A stretch of 64,000 bases of DNA from Pseudoalteromonas rubra. GTDB lineage: Bacteria; Pseudomonadota; Gammaproteobacteria; Enterobacterales; Alteromonadaceae. The DNA is taken from the NCBI RefSeq assembly GCF_001482385.1, contig NZ_CP013612.1:868001-932000 (forward strand), written 5' to 3'. The position numbers and the translations under genes were made by a program. This document shows, one piece after another, positions 45,096 to 54,528 of the stretch (position 1 is its first letter; each line of letters starts with the position of its first letter). The notes under the pieces are model-generated. The model was not told where the DNA came from and made no database searches. It saw only the letters and a program-made list of their open reading frames with translations.

Positions 45096-45848
45096 ATGAA
45101 AACACAGACTTTCTTTTCCTGGATCTGGCGGATTAACGGCCTGATCATTTTGCTAATGGCGTTGTCTTTGGGCGCACTTTTTGTTTATGAAGTCGGCAAG
45201 GACCTGTTCAGGGAGCGTAGTGAGCAAAACGTACCGTTGAACCTGGCTGAGGATAAAGATCAGGAAGAGAACTGGGACCTGGGTTATCCGGTACAACTGG
45301 GAGACTACGATTACTTTTTAATCCCACTGGAATCTGAAAAGCTGACTGTCGACGCGACAGATCTCTCTATGGTAGAAGGTTTCAATCGCCAGAGTGGGCC
45401 ACACAAAATGTATAGCAGTTATCGAGAGTCGCGGATGAAAAACGCAATCTTGGTCAACGCCAGTACCAATGAATCCCGTTGGCTGTTCGACTCAGTGGAT
45501 CAGCTTATCTATCGCTTTGGTACCCTGGAACAAGAACGCTCTAGGCTGAATGAGCAAAACGAGGCGATTTTCTACGAGCTCATCAATGAAGACAGTAATG
45601 CGGATCAGCAGCTGGATTATAATGATGATCTTATTTTTGCTTTAAGTCGTCTTGATGGCTCCGGCTACACCGAAATCATCAGCGGTTACAGCGAGCTGAT
45701 AACACAGGCTGTAAACAAACAGGGCAACTTATTGATAGTGTATCGCCGACAGGAGCAGGTTTTCAGTGCCCTGATCGATTTGCGTGACTTTAAGCTGCTT
45801 GATAAACGCGCCTTACCTAAAGTGGGAGATCAAGTAAGCACGCGTTGA
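45096..45848 (+). CDS. Membrane-anchored hypothetical protein
   Basis: A 250-residue protein. One N-terminal membrane helix (INGLIILLMALSLGALFVYE) is followed by a hydrophilic, probably periplasmic domain with acidic stretches (LAEDKDQEENWDLGYPV; NEDSNADQQLDYNDDLIFAL). The domain has the mixed strand pattern of WD- or beta-propeller-like folds (NAILVNASTNESRWLFDSVD; LLIVYRRQEQVFSALIDLRD). I do not recognise the family. It has its own terminator-flanked transcription unit between the PepSY set and the convergent gene at 45902. Confidence 0.7.
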   Translation: MKTQTFFSWIWRINGLIILLMALSLGALFVYEVGKDLFRERSEQNVPLNLAEDKDQEENWDLGYPVQLGDYDYFLIPLESEKLTVDATDLSMVEGFNRQSGPHKMYSSYRESRMKNAILVNASTNESRWLFDSVDQLIYRFGTLEQERSRLNEQNEAIFYELINEDSNADQQLDYNDDLIFALSRLDGSGYTEIISGYSELITQAVNKQGNLLIVYRRQEQVFSALIDLRDFKLLDKRALPKVGDQVSTR

Positions 45849-45859
45849 GTATAGAAATA

Positions 45860-45883
45860 TGAGGCACTGACAGCGGTGCCTCA
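45860..45883. terminator. Bidirectional terminator hairpin
   Basis: The stem TGAGGCAC / GTGCCTCA with an 8-base loop is followed by GATTACTTTTT on the plus strand. It separates convergent genes. Confidence 0.75.
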
Positions 45884-45901
45884 GATTACTTTTTAAATTT
45901 T

Positions 45902-46867
45902 TTAGTGGCAAGTGACCGGGCAGTTGTCAGGGCCCAGCGGGTTCTTTCTGCGTTGACTATCTAACTGTATCTCCAGCGTGTCAGAGAGCTTAACGTTTAA
46001 AGAAGCTGAATGCGTAGTGTAGCCCAGTGAATTACCCGAGACAGAAATACGGACGGACTGACCACTGATGATGTGACGAATCGCATCTTTTGCCTTCACT
46101 CCCAAATCTTCACCACCATAGAAAAATTCACCGCTTGGGATCGCTTTATCCAGAGAGAAAATAGTGCGAGAGCCAGTTAACTTATCACTGTTAATGGCGG
46201 CATATGCCATGCTCGATAGCTTGGACTCAACAAAGTTGTCTATCAGGTTTGACAGGCCAGGGATGCTGATCCCCAAAAAGCGCGTTTCAAAGTCAATGTT
46301 CAGGTTCACCGGATTCACTCTGATGTTACTCACTTCACCACTGAAGGCATTGTAGTCTGCGGTTGCCCAGATTTCAGGGGAGTTGATCCTGCCATACGCT
46401 TTAAAAATAAACGACGGGGTGTTTTTTAAGGTTATTTTTGCGGTAGAACTGATACCGACACCACCCACTTTTGCTAAGATACGACCGCCTGATTCACGCA
46501 GCTCAAATACCATTGGACCATTGAGGTTGGTGTTAACATAGTCAAGGTCAAAGCTGCCATTCAGGTTAGCGTCGACGCTCTGATAAATCTTTTGGCGGAT
46601 ATCTGCCTCAAGTGCATTTCTGCGCGCAGAGGTTTTTGCCAGCACAGATTTCACATAATTGTTTCTGTCCAATGCACAGCCCTGATAGCCTTTGTAAGAA
46701 ACAGATGCGGTAACCCGGGTCACATAATCGTCCCGATAGTTTTGCTCAAATAAGCTGTAAAAATCACACTCACCAATGTTGTTATTGATTGCGGCTGATG
46801 CCATACCAGGCATAAAACCAGCGCTTAAAACCGCTGCAAGTGTGAGTGCTTTTACTTTTGTGATCAT
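45902..46867 (-). CDS. Secreted hypothetical protein, 321 residues
   Basis: The signal peptide is MITKVKALTLAAVLSAG, cleaved after GMASA near residue 25. The mature protein has four Cys: CDFYSLF, GCALDR and the C-terminal pair in DNCPVTCH, likely disulfide-bonded. Charged helical parts (LEADIRQKIYQSVDANLNG) are followed by beta-rich parts (SASLNVKLSDTLEIQLDSQR), with VDANLNGSFDLDYV recalling a calcium-type loop. I do not recognise the family. It is exported and perhaps stays in the periplasm. It lies 86 bases after the LysR gene on the same strand. Confidence 0.72.
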   Translation of the reverse strand: MITKVKALTLAAVLSAGFMPGMASAAINNNIGECDFYSLFEQNYRDDYVTRVTASVSYKGYQGCALDRNNYVKSVLAKTSARRNALEADIRQKIYQSVDANLNGSFDLDYVNTNLNGPMVFELRESGGRILAKVGGVGISSTAKITLKNTPSFIFKAYGRINSPEIWATADYNAFSGEVSNIRVNPVNLNIDFETRFLGISIPGLSNLIDNFVESKLSSMAYAAINSDKLTGSRTIFSLDKAIPSGEFFYGGEDLGVKAKDAIRHIISGQSVRISVSGNSLGYTTHSASLNVKLSDTLEIQLDSQRRKNPLGPDNCPVTCH

Positions 46868-46953
46868 TTTTCATTTCCTTTGCGTTTTAATTTTCGGTAA
46901 CAAGCTATCTACTTTTGTTGTCTAATGTCAAAGGAATAAATATTAAATTTTAA

Positions 46954-47901
46954 CTAAATTAAATCTAGATCATCTTTTTCAGGTTCACGCACAGGAGGAA
47001 TCACGTCGTTTAGGTCTTCTTTCAGCAGGCGTAGCAGCGCTCTGAGCCCTGGATGTCGCTCTAAGTCACGGCAATAGAGGTAATAATCAACGCTGGGCAA
47101 AGATTGTTTTATTGATATGAAATCAATGTGCTTGTTGTCTGATTCAGACAATGATGAAGGCACGATTGCAAAACCAACCTGATTGGCAACCAGCGCCAGT
47201 GTGGCGGATTTGGTTTTGACTTGCTGGACCAGTTTGGGACGCACATGTGCGATGGCAAATGCCTGGTTAATTTCATCATACAGCTCAGGATGCAAATCCC
47301 GTGGATAGCTAATATAGGGTTTTCTGGCCAGTGCTGACAAGCACAGTTCTGCTGCGGTGAGTTGCCACGCTCGCGGCACTGCCAGTACGTAAGGCTCTTT
47401 TTTCAGAAGATATAAATGCTCATCAGACAGGGCATGTTGATGCAGCCTGATAATTGCGGCATCCAGCAACTGGGCGTGACATTGTGAGATAAGTTGCTGG
47501 GTGGTGCCTTCTTCCAGGTCAATCAAATAATCCGGATGCTGCTGGTGAAATGTCGCAATACGGGGCGCAATTAACACATCGATTGCCAGGCCGATGGCAC
47601 CTAAGCGCAAAGGGAGTAGCTCACCCGACTGTTCAGCCCCCAGATAACGCATTAACGCATAATGACTTTCCAGTACTTTATCAGCATGCTGGATCAGTCG
47701 CTCTCCTCTGCGTGTCAATGAGACCTGACGTGTTGAGCGTTCAAAAACGGTAAACCCCAGTTGTTGTTCAATTTTTTTGATCTGCTGACTTAACGGGGGC
47801 TGGGCCATATTCAATCGCCGAGCTGCTTTGCTGAAGCTGAGCTCCTGGGAAACGGTAACCAGATAGCGGAGTTTTCTAAGGTCGAGCCAATCTATATTCA
47901 T
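46954..47901 (-). CDS. LysR-family transcriptional regulator
   Basis: A 315-residue LysR protein. The N-terminal winged HTH (about 5-65) reads LRYLVTVSQELSFSKAARRL then PPLSQQIKKIEQQLGFTVFE. The periplasmic-binding-like effector domain spans about 95-295. The effector is unknown. It is divergent from the esterase gene across 81 bases with a perfect inverted repeat, the classical arrangement for LysR control of the neighbour. Confidence 0.93.
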   Translation of the reverse strand: MNIDWLDLRKLRYLVTVSQELSFSKAARRLNMAQPPLSQQIKKIEQQLGFTVFERSTRQVSLTRRGERLIQHADKVLESHYALMRYLGAEQSGELLPLRLGAIGLAIDVLIAPRIATFHQQHPDYLIDLEEGTTQQLISQCHAQLLDAAIIRLHQHALSDEHLYLLKKEPYVLAVPRAWQLTAAELCLSALARKPYISYPRDLHPELYDEINQAFAIAHVRPKLVQQVKTKSATLALVANQVGFAIVPSSLSESDNKHIDFISIKQSLPSVDYYLYCRDLERHPGLRALLRLLKEDLNDVIPPVREPEKDDLDLI

Positions 47902-47904
47902 TTG

Positions 47905-47927
47905 ATATAAATAAAGGTGATTTATAT
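47905..47927. promoter_or_regulatory. Inverted repeat between LysR and esterase genes, probable operator
   Basis: ATATAAAT / ATTTATAT with a 7-base spacer lies directly upstream of the lysR start codon, in the divergent promoter region. The total length is slightly longer than a typical LysR T-N11-A box. Confidence 0.55.
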
Positions 47928-47982
47928 ATTGGATTAAACAATATGCATTGGGTAGCTTAGATGCAAATAATAAAAAGGAATA

Positions 47983-49068
47983 ATGATGATGCAGAGACTA
48001 TTAACCGCATTGCTGACATGTGTAGCCCTGGTAAGTGCAGTTGTTCAGGCAAAGTTGGTACAACACTCATACTATTCGCAGGCCATTGAGGGCAGTTATA
48101 TTGGCACTGACCCCAACCGCACCATCAGTGTTTATCTGCCCAAAGACTATGACAGCAGCACACAAAGTTATCCGGTATTGTATTTTCTGGGCGCTTATAA
48201 CTGGCCAGATCGATTTGCTCAGAGCCTGGCTAAGCGCTTTGATACATTCGTGCAAGACGGAAACAGCATGGACTTTATTGTCGTCATGCTAGACGGGGAT
48301 ACCCCCTTGCGTGGCAGTTTCTACGTCAATTCAAAGGCGCACGGTAATTTTGAAGACTTTGTGATGAAAGAAGCCTTGCCTTTTGTGGATGCAAATTATC
48401 GGATCAGCAAGCAACCCGGAGATACTGCCATTGCTGGTTTTTCTATGGGCGGAACAGGCGCATTGCGCTTTGCCGCCAAATATCCGCAACACTTCAACCA
48501 TGTTTATGCCATGAGCCCGGGTCTGTTTTCAGAGCAAGGCATGCAAGACTCCTATCTGGCTGATGAGAAAGCGGTGGCAGGTTATAAGCTGTTTCGTCAG
48601 CAACTGGCAAAAGCAGCCGACCCCGCGGCATTTATGGCAAGTGCATTTGCCGATTATCAGGGGTTAAAACTCTGGCAACAAGGGGTCGATCACTCTAATC
48701 TGGCACTGGTGCTTGCCTATGGCAGTGCGTTTGCAGGCACACAAAGTGATGCGTTTGGCCCCCATTATACTGAGCTTGAGAGCAGCAAAGACGCCTGGCA
48801 AGGCGGGTTTGGTGAGTTGCTCAGACTATACACAAACCCACATGTCCTGAGTAAGTTGCAAACTGTACATGTAGAGGTGGGTAATAAAGATGAGTACCGT
48901 TGGATCTCAGACGGCAATATGCGCCTTGGTGAGCTGAGCCGGGCCAGCAATAGCAAGGTACAGGTAGAAGTGTTTGAAGGCGACCACAGTAGCGGTTTTG
49001 GTCATCGCATCAGCCAGCGAGTGCTGCCACACTTTGCAACTGTATTTAGTAAACGTGCTGAGCTGTAA
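47983..49068 (+). CDS. Secreted esterase, antigen-85/esterase-D-like alpha/beta hydrolase
   Basis: A 361-residue protein with a signal peptide (LLTALLTCVALVSAVVQA, cleavage near residue 23). The alpha/beta-hydrolase domain begins ISVYLPKDYDSSTQSYPVLY. The nucleophile is Ser154 in the elbow AGFSMGGTG, an acid lies near NKDEYRW, and the His is in EGDHSSGFGHR at the C-terminus. Such enzymes cleave or transfer acyl esters in the periplasm; the substrate is unknown. The divergent LysR gene probably controls it. AAAAAGGAA precedes the ATG cluster. Confidence 0.9.
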   Translation: MMMQRLLTALLTCVALVSAVVQAKLVQHSYYSQAIEGSYIGTDPNRTISVYLPKDYDSSTQSYPVLYFLGAYNWPDRFAQSLAKRFDTFVQDGNSMDFIVVMLDGDTPLRGSFYVNSKAHGNFEDFVMKEALPFVDANYRISKQPGDTAIAGFSMGGTGALRFAAKYPQHFNHVYAMSPGLFSEQGMQDSYLADEKAVAGYKLFRQQLAKAADPAAFMASAFADYQGLKLWQQGVDHSNLALVLAYGSAFAGTQSDAFGPHYTELESSKDAWQGGFGELLRLYTNPHVLSKLQTVHVEVGNKDEYRWISDGNMRLGELSRASNSKVQVEVFEGDHSSGFGHRISQRVLPHFATVFSKRAEL

Positions 49069-49285
49069 ACAAGCTAGGGGAGTGCTCGCTCAGAACTCTG
49101 GACGAGTTTTTCTCACGCGTAAATTAAACGATAGCGAACTACAAAATCTATATTGCCCATTTATCTCGACACTGACTATGCGCTAAGTAAATGGATATAC
49201 TCAAGCTTAGCTGCATACAGCTACTTGCCTATTTACACAGAGATCTGTAAAAGAGGATTAAATAACAAAAAAGGAAACGCCTAAT

Positions 49286-49915
49286 ATGGAATATCTCTAT
49301 GCAATCATCCTCTTTGCGATTTCGTCTTCTGTTACACCTGGCCCTAACAACATTATGGTCATGACCTCTGGCGTTAACTTTGGCGTAAAAAAAAGTCTGC
49401 CTTTGCTGAGCGGGATATGCATTGGTTTCGCCTTTATGCTGCTATTAGTTGGGCTTGGTTTTTCTCGCTTATTTGAATGGTTTCCTGCGCTACATATGAT
49501 CATCAAATGTGCGGGCGTGCTGTATTTGCTGTATCTGGCCGTGTTGATCGCGCGTTCAGCCGAGACCCAGGATACGGATAGTCAGGGTGAGCCGCTCTCG
49601 TTTCTGAAAGGCGCTTTGTTTCAATGGATCAATGGTAAAGCCTGGGTGGTGGCGACCGGCGCGATTGCTGCCTTTACCACTGTGGGTGGTGGCGTTGATA
49701 CTCAGACTATGTTGATTGCCACCACTTTTTTGTTAGTGTCCTTTCCGTGTGTCGGTGTCTGGCTGTTGTTTGGCTCACTACTAAAAAACTGGCTGAACAG
49801 TGCCGCCAGTCGTAAGTGCTTTAATCTGGCGATGGCGGGACTCTTGGTGATCTCTGTATTACCAGTCTTAAAAGAAATAGTGATACAGTTATCGGGACCG
49901 ATGACCACGCTTTGA
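49286..49915 (+). CDS. LysE/RhtB-family exporter
   Basis: A 209-residue inner-membrane protein with about six helices. The family motif is at the N-terminus: FAISSSVTPGPNNIMVMTSG, with the TPGPN of LysE/RhtB transporters. The middle has LSFLKGALFQWINGKAWVVA and a second half with LIATTFLLVSFPCVGVWLLF. Members export amino acids or homoserine lactones; the substrate is unknown. AAGGAAACG precedes the ATG. The gene is followed by a GNAT gene that might modify the same metabolite. Confidence 0.9.
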   Translation: MEYLYAIILFAISSSVTPGPNNIMVMTSGVNFGVKKSLPLLSGICIGFAFMLLLVGLGFSRLFEWFPALHMIIKCAGVLYLLYLAVLIARSAETQDTDSQGEPLSFLKGALFQWINGKAWVVATGAIAAFTTVGGGVDTQTMLIATTFLLVSFPCVGVWLLFGSLLKNWLNSAASRKCFNLAMAGLLVISVLPVLKEIVIQLSGPMTTL

Positions 49916-50046
49916 TCGAGTGTAGTGTAAAGGGCATTTACACTTGCGTGTATCATCACGACTATGAAAGACAAAGTGTATGGTACGTACTTGGAATGGT
50001 AGTTAATTCAGGTCTGACAGATAATAACAACATAAGGTATACCCAG

Positions 50047-50547
50047 ATGATCACCTATCGACTCGCTTTACCGACCGAAGCCGACACACTAAAAAACCTG
50101 CTATGGCAGCATGGTCAGAATGAATGGAATTACCTCACCGAAGAAGGGGTGAATGCCGAGTTTGAGTTGCTCGAACGTGGGGCTGCAAGTGCCGTGGTGG
50201 CAGTACAGGATGACGAAATTATCGGCTGCTCGGTACTGATTGACGCAACACATAGCCCGGATTACCTTAACAAATACACGCACCAGAAATTGATGTACTT
50301 TATCGGCGATGTGGTCGTTGCAAGTCAGCATGGTGGGAAAGGCATTGCCACAGCACTGTTACAGGCATGCATCACGCTGGCCAGGCAAGTTGGCGCTGAA
50401 ATCGTGTTAATTGAGCGACATGAGGAAAACCTGGCTTCGGCCGGTATGATGCGAAAAGCCGGATTTCATATCCTTGATACTTTTCATGATCCGGACAAAC
50501 GCAGTGCGGGCTCACAAAATAGCTGTATTCTAGCTATAGAGCTTTGA
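50047..50547 (+). CDS. GNAT-family N-acetyltransferase
   Basis: About 166 residues from the ATG at 50047 (AAGG upstream). The frame is open for 45 codons before this, but that part is not GNAT-like. Motifs: MITYRLALPTEADTLKNLL, the strand VVVASQHGGKGIATALLQAC with the acetyl-CoA loop (GGKGIA), and HEENLASAGMMRKAGFHI at the end. The substrate is unknown. Tandem LysE/GNAT/LysE neighbours suggest amine or amino-acid detoxification. Confidence 0.87.
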   Translation: MITYRLALPTEADTLKNLLWQHGQNEWNYLTEEGVNAEFELLERGAASAVVAVQDDEIIGCSVLIDATHSPDYLNKYTHQKLMYFIGDVVVASQHGGKGIATALLQACITLARQVGAEIVLIERHEENLASAGMMRKAGFHILDTFHDPDKRSAGSQNSCILAIEL

Positions 50548-50591
50548 GCGTGAACTTAATAAAATCTATGATGCTCATTGAAGCCTTGTTC

Positions 50592-50617
50592 AGGCCACAC
50601 GTATAAAGGTGTGGCCT
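50592..50617. terminator. Bidirectional terminator hairpin
   Basis: A perfect 9-bp stem, AGGCCACAC / GTGTGGCCT, with an 8-base loop between convergent genes. No T-run is evident. Confidence 0.7.
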
Positions 50618-50629
50618 CTGTTGACCAGA

Positions 50630-51238
50630 TCAGCGAACCGCAACCGTCACGCCCGATGCTGCTAATACCGAGCCGGCACAGCGGTTGAGCATGGTTAGTC
50701 GCCGTGGTGTAGATATGAGCTTTCTGGCCTGACCGCCCAGATAGACATACGCCAGATTAACTGAGCCAAATGCCAGCGTTGCACATGCCATGATCCCTAA
50801 TATGTCCGTATAGGTCATACTTTCTATGGCCACAAAGGTAGGAAACAAAGCAACATAAAAAACAATGGCTTTTGGGTTACTTAGCGTCAGCAAAAAACCA
50901 CTCAGTACGGCCGATTGGGTGCTATGTGTTGCCGTGTCAGTGGCCGAAGCACCGGGCTTTGACAGTAGCAAGGAAATGCCCATCCAGATCAGGTAGGCGG
51001 CACAGAGGTATTTGATGATAACAAAAGCGCTGCCCAACACCTCGGCAACGACCGCCAGACCAGAAATAGCAAGCAAAATCAACACATAATCGGCTAGCAG
51101 CAGGCCCGCAGTCATAAATATGCCCCGTTTGTATCCACTGGCAACAGAGGCCGACGTAATGGCGAATACGGCAGGTCCGGGTATGATGGCGACAACAAAC
51201 ATTGCGATAAACAATGCCATATAGTGTTCAAAGGTCAT
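50630..51238 (-). CDS. LysE/RhtB-family exporter
   Basis: A 202-residue membrane protein. The motif FVVAIIPGPAVFAITSASVA (the PGP of the family) is followed by ASGYKRGIFMTAGLLLADYV and LSGFLLTLSNPKAIVFYVAL. About six helices. Paralogous to, but not a close copy of, the exporter at 49286. The substrate is unknown. The broken NTF2-like gene lies just upstream on the same strand. Confidence 0.9.
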   Translation of the reverse strand: MTFEHYMALFIAMFVVAIIPGPAVFAITSASVASGYKRGIFMTAGLLLADYVLILLAISGLAVVAEVLGSAFVIIKYLCAAYLIWMGISLLLSKPGASATDTATHSTQSAVLSGFLLTLSNPKAIVFYVALFPTFVAIESMTYTDILGIMACATLAFGSVNLAYVYLGGQARKLISTPRRLTMLNRCAGSVLAASGVTVAVR

Positions 51239-51285
51239 GCAATTGCTCCTGTAGGGCTGAATAAACTATCCTTGCTGATGGTATC

Positions 51286-51669
51286 TCAGCTCACGTCTTT
51301 AATGTAACTTATTTTATTGTTGTGGAAGCGGAACCGGGTTTCGCCCTCAAGCTGGAGCGTGTCTCCGGCCCTTAAGCCATTCGGCAGATCCGCTGCAAGC
51401 GTCGCCTGGTATTGAATGTAGGCCGTGGCTGCCTGCTCTTCGAGTGCTAATTCTGTGATTGTCTGTTGGCGGGCTTAGAATAACGCAGCACCTTTTACAG
51501 CGAGTTGTTCAAACGCCGCTTTACCATGTGTGCTGGCCGTGATCTCGCCATTTGATTCGTTTTCAAACACGATCTGTTCATCTAACAGTGCCAGCATAGC
51601 GGCGATATCAAAGGCGTTGTAGGCGTGAACATAAGCCTCAACCAGATCAATGTGAGTGGGTTCTGACAT
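51286..51669 (-). pseudogene. NTF2/SnoaL-like protein interrupted by an in-frame stop
   Basis: One continuous frame of 128 codons has a TAA at 51475-51477. The N-terminal half reads DLVEAYVHAYNAFDIAAMLA, then LLDEQIVFENESNGEITAST, typical of NTF2/SnoaL-like folds (HGKAAFEQLAVKGAALF just before the stop). After the stop the frame continues ARQQTITELALEEQAATAYI and ends RFRFHNNKISYIKDVS, which is the normal second half of such a protein. The stop stands where a Ser (TCA) would be expected, a one-base change. An ATG with GGAG upstream starts the gene. Confidence 0.82.
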
Positions 51670-51947
51670 ATAAATTCTCCTTATTTAAACCATGTTTGCC
51701 ACTGCGATTTTGTACAGGGCTAAAGTTATTAAATCGACTGAGATATAGTTTGACAAGAGGCTCAATGGTAAAAAACAACCTAAGTAAAGTATGCAGATTT
51801 TTTTGGCAGGTCTGTGCGCTGTTTTCTGACTAAATTATTCACTTCGTCTTACGTTTTTAGTATTTAACCCCAATTTAATGAAAAGTGAAATGTTATATTA
51901 TAACATTTGTGGGTTGTAACTAAGATAAGAACTAGGATCTCACAAAC

Positions 51948-54053
51948 ATGTTATTGCTTTTGTCAACGCTGACGGTCATTGCGTCAGCTGCATCCGCGCC
52001 TGCTACCGGGGTGGACAAGTCAGTAGAAAAAATTGAGGTACAAGGGGTGCGCTCACGCCTGATCAAGTCAGGTGCATTAAAAGACGATATTGCCAAAACG
52101 GAGCTGCTTTCAAACGAATATATAAAAAACACCCAGTCCTCTAGCCTGGCAGATGCTATCCAAAATGCCATTGGCATTCGCGTGTCTAATGAATGTGCGA
52201 TGTGTGGTGCAAAGCGGATCATGATCAATGGATTAAAAGGAGAGCATACTAATGTTCTCGTTGATGGCATCCCCATGCATACTATGATTTCTGGCTTTTA
52301 CGGCATGGACTCAGTAGCGGCATCTGGCATCGGGCGTATTGAAATTGCCCGTGGTGCCGGTGCATCACTCACTGCGCCGGAAGCCATTGGCGGTACGGTT
52401 AACCTGGTTACGGCGCAGCCCAGCGAAGATAAAATTGAACTGGATATGGCGACGGGTAGTGATGGATACAAGCTGATCTCTGCGCTGGCAAGTGGCATTA
52501 GTACAGACGGCAATACTCGGGCAACCCTGATTGGTCAGTATGATAACAAAGATCAGTTTGACGGTGATGGTAACGGCGTAAGTGAAAATCCGGCCCTGAC
52601 CAATCAGTCACTGACGTTAATGGTATCTCATGATATTGGTTATTCAGACAATATTCGTGTGCGGCTGAATCAAACCCAATCAGAGGTGTTTGGTGGCCCG
52701 GTTCTGGGTGATACTGCAACCAGTATCTCTGCTACCTTGGCCAGTGTCAGCCAGGGGGAGGCTGATTCCTTATTCGTAAATGATGACGTCAGAAATCGTT
52801 ACATCGGCAATGCCTGGGAAACTGCGGAATGGGTTAAAACAGAGCGTGAAGAGGCCAGCTTGAGCTGGTTACATGAGATTTCATCCCGTCTGAACGTGAC
52901 CTCCAGTTTGGCCTATGTTGACCATATTCAGGACTCGTTCTATGAAAGCACAGACTACTATGCTGAAGATACTATGTACTATTACTCGGTGCGCTTTAAC
53001 TATGATCTGAATACTGAGCACCTGCTTACCTTTGGTGCGGACAAGCGAGATGAGACGATGCGCTCCTCGTCTGCTGCGCTCGAAAGCACTGCAAATTATG
53101 TATCGGACAGCTTTGATTACGATACAACCGGCCTTTATATACAGGATACCTGGTTACCAAACGAGTCCGTTGAGGTCTCAGCTGCGCTACGTCTGGATCA
53201 GATCCAGGCCGACTTCGTTGACCCTCAAAAGCCTGGCGTTGAAATCGACAAAACCATCCTGTCCCCCAGGGTCGATATGCGTTATTTCCACAATGATACT
53301 TTTACCTCACGTTTGTCACTGGGGCAGGGTTATCGCGCACCTTTATCTTTCTTTGAAAGTGACCACGGCATATTGGATTCCGGTAAAGGTTTTCAGGTAG
53401 AGGTCAGTGAACCAGAGCGCTCAAAATCGGCCACCTACGCGTTAAGTTACGAAGCAGAAATGCTGACTGTCACGGCTTCAGCCGCACACACTAAAGTGGA
53501 GCACCTGGCCACTTTGTCCCATACTGATTCAGGCACGCCGGTGCTCACTCAGCTAACAGAAACTGCCGCGGTGACTGCTGTGGATATTTCGGCAAACTGG
53601 CAGGTTTCAGATACTTTGACTGTGTCAGCAATCGCGGAGCAGTATCATTACGACGACACATTCAAGGCCTCTTTTGGCATCGCACCCATCGAAAAGCGCG
53701 CGACGCTTAGCACCGACTTACATATTAATGAGTGGGAAATCATCACCAGTGCAATCTGGGTGGCGAGTCGAAATCTGACAGAATACGGCTATGAAGGTTT
53801 TAACGATGCCAACGGCGAGTTTGCCAAACCCACCTCAGCTGAAAGTTATGTCACGGTTGACTTAAAAGTGGTTAAGTCACTCTCCAAAGCACTCAGCCTG
53901 TATGCCGGTGCCAGCAATCTGTTTGATTATAATCAGGCTGAAGATATGGGCAGTCCGCTGATGTATGATGCTGAAGGTGGCTATGATGTGGTGTATATTC
54001 ATGGCCCATTGAGAGGCAGACAGGCTTACCTCGGGCTCACCTATGAATTTTAA
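51948..54053 (+). CDS. TonB-dependent receptor with CxxC in the plug domain
   Basis: A 701-residue outer-membrane receptor. The signal region (LLLSTLTVIASAASA) is short and lacks an N-terminal positive charge, but an in-frame stop upstream excludes an earlier start. The plug (about 25-155) has KIEVQGVRSRLIK, SNECAMCGAKRIMINGLKGE (Cys83 and Cys86), TNVLVDGIPM and RIEIARGAGASLTAPEAIGG. The barrel ends LRGRQAYLGLTYEF. The plug Cys pair is unusual. The last 11 bases overlap the thioredoxin-fold gene, so the two are one unit. The ligand may be a metal or thiol compound; no Fur box is evident. Confidence 0.88.
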   Translation: MLLLLSTLTVIASAASAPATGVDKSVEKIEVQGVRSRLIKSGALKDDIAKTELLSNEYIKNTQSSSLADAIQNAIGIRVSNECAMCGAKRIMINGLKGEHTNVLVDGIPMHTMISGFYGMDSVAASGIGRIEIARGAGASLTAPEAIGGTVNLVTAQPSEDKIELDMATGSDGYKLISALASGISTDGNTRATLIGQYDNKDQFDGDGNGVSENPALTNQSLTLMVSHDIGYSDNIRVRLNQTQSEVFGGPVLGDTATSISATLASVSQGEADSLFVNDDVRNRYIGNAWETAEWVKTEREEASLSWLHEISSRLNVTSSLAYVDHIQDSFYESTDYYAEDTMYYYSVRFNYDLNTEHLLTFGADKRDETMRSSSAALESTANYVSDSFDYDTTGLYIQDTWLPNESVEVSAALRLDQIQADFVDPQKPGVEIDKTILSPRVDMRYFHNDTFTSRLSLGQGYRAPLSFFESDHGILDSGKGFQVEVSEPERSKSATYALSYEAEMLTVTASAAHTKVEHLATLSHTDSGTPVLTQLTETAAVTAVDISANWQVSDTLTVSAIAEQYHYDDTFKASFGIAPIEKRATLSTDLHINEWEIITSAIWVASRNLTEYGYEGFNDANGEFAKPTSAESYVTVDLKVVKSLSKALSLYAGASNLFDYNQAEDMGSPLMYDAEGGYDVVYIHGPLRGRQAYLGLTYEF

Positions 54054-54528
54054 ATGGGTGGCCATGTTGCTGATCACTTGCCTGGTGTATGAGAGTCAGG
54101 CGACTGACTTTTATACACAACCCATGCAGCGTCTTGATGACGCTGCTTATGGCGAACTGCAAACCCTGGCCCCATTTACCGGGGCGCCAGTGCTTATGTC
54201 TTTTTTTATGCCAAACTGTCGCTGGTGTGAAAAGCAGCATGTCGCACTGAGTGATCTGGTCGAGTCGTGTGCCGGCGTTCAGCCCGTGATGATGGGCGTG
54301 AATGGTAATCGCCGTGATTTACGTCGCGCACTTAAGCGAAAACACAATGAGTTCCCCGCCTTTTTAAGCAGTCGTGAGTTTACTCAGGCGTTAGGAAAAA
54401 AACCGCCAGTCCCGATGACCTTGATCTTTAATAACCAAGGAGAACTGGTGCTTTACACCCAGGGTTATCGTTCACAGCAAACTTTATCTGCACTGCTGAA
54501 AGAGCATCAAGTAACACAGTGCCTCTGA
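54043..54528 (+). CDS. Secreted thioredoxin-fold protein coupled to the TonB receptor
   Basis: A 161-residue protein with a short signal (FKWVAMLLITCLVYESQA). The thioredoxin motif FFMPNCRWCEKQH gives a Cys59-x-x-Cys62 pair (CRWC), and PPVPMTLIFNNQGELVLYTQ carries the cis-Pro strand. It is a TlpA/DsbE-like or DsbD-gamma-like oxidoreductase for the periplasm. Overlap with the receptor gene suggests it acts on the receptor's plug Cys pair or on the ligand. Confidence 0.83.
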   Translation: MNFKWVAMLLITCLVYESQATDFYTQPMQRLDDAAYGELQTLAPFTGAPVLMSFFMPNCRWCEKQHVALSDLVESCAGVQPVMMGVNGNRRDLRRALKRKHNEFPAFLSSREFTQALGKKPPVPMTLIFNNQGELVLYTQGYRSQQTLSALLKEHQVTQCL

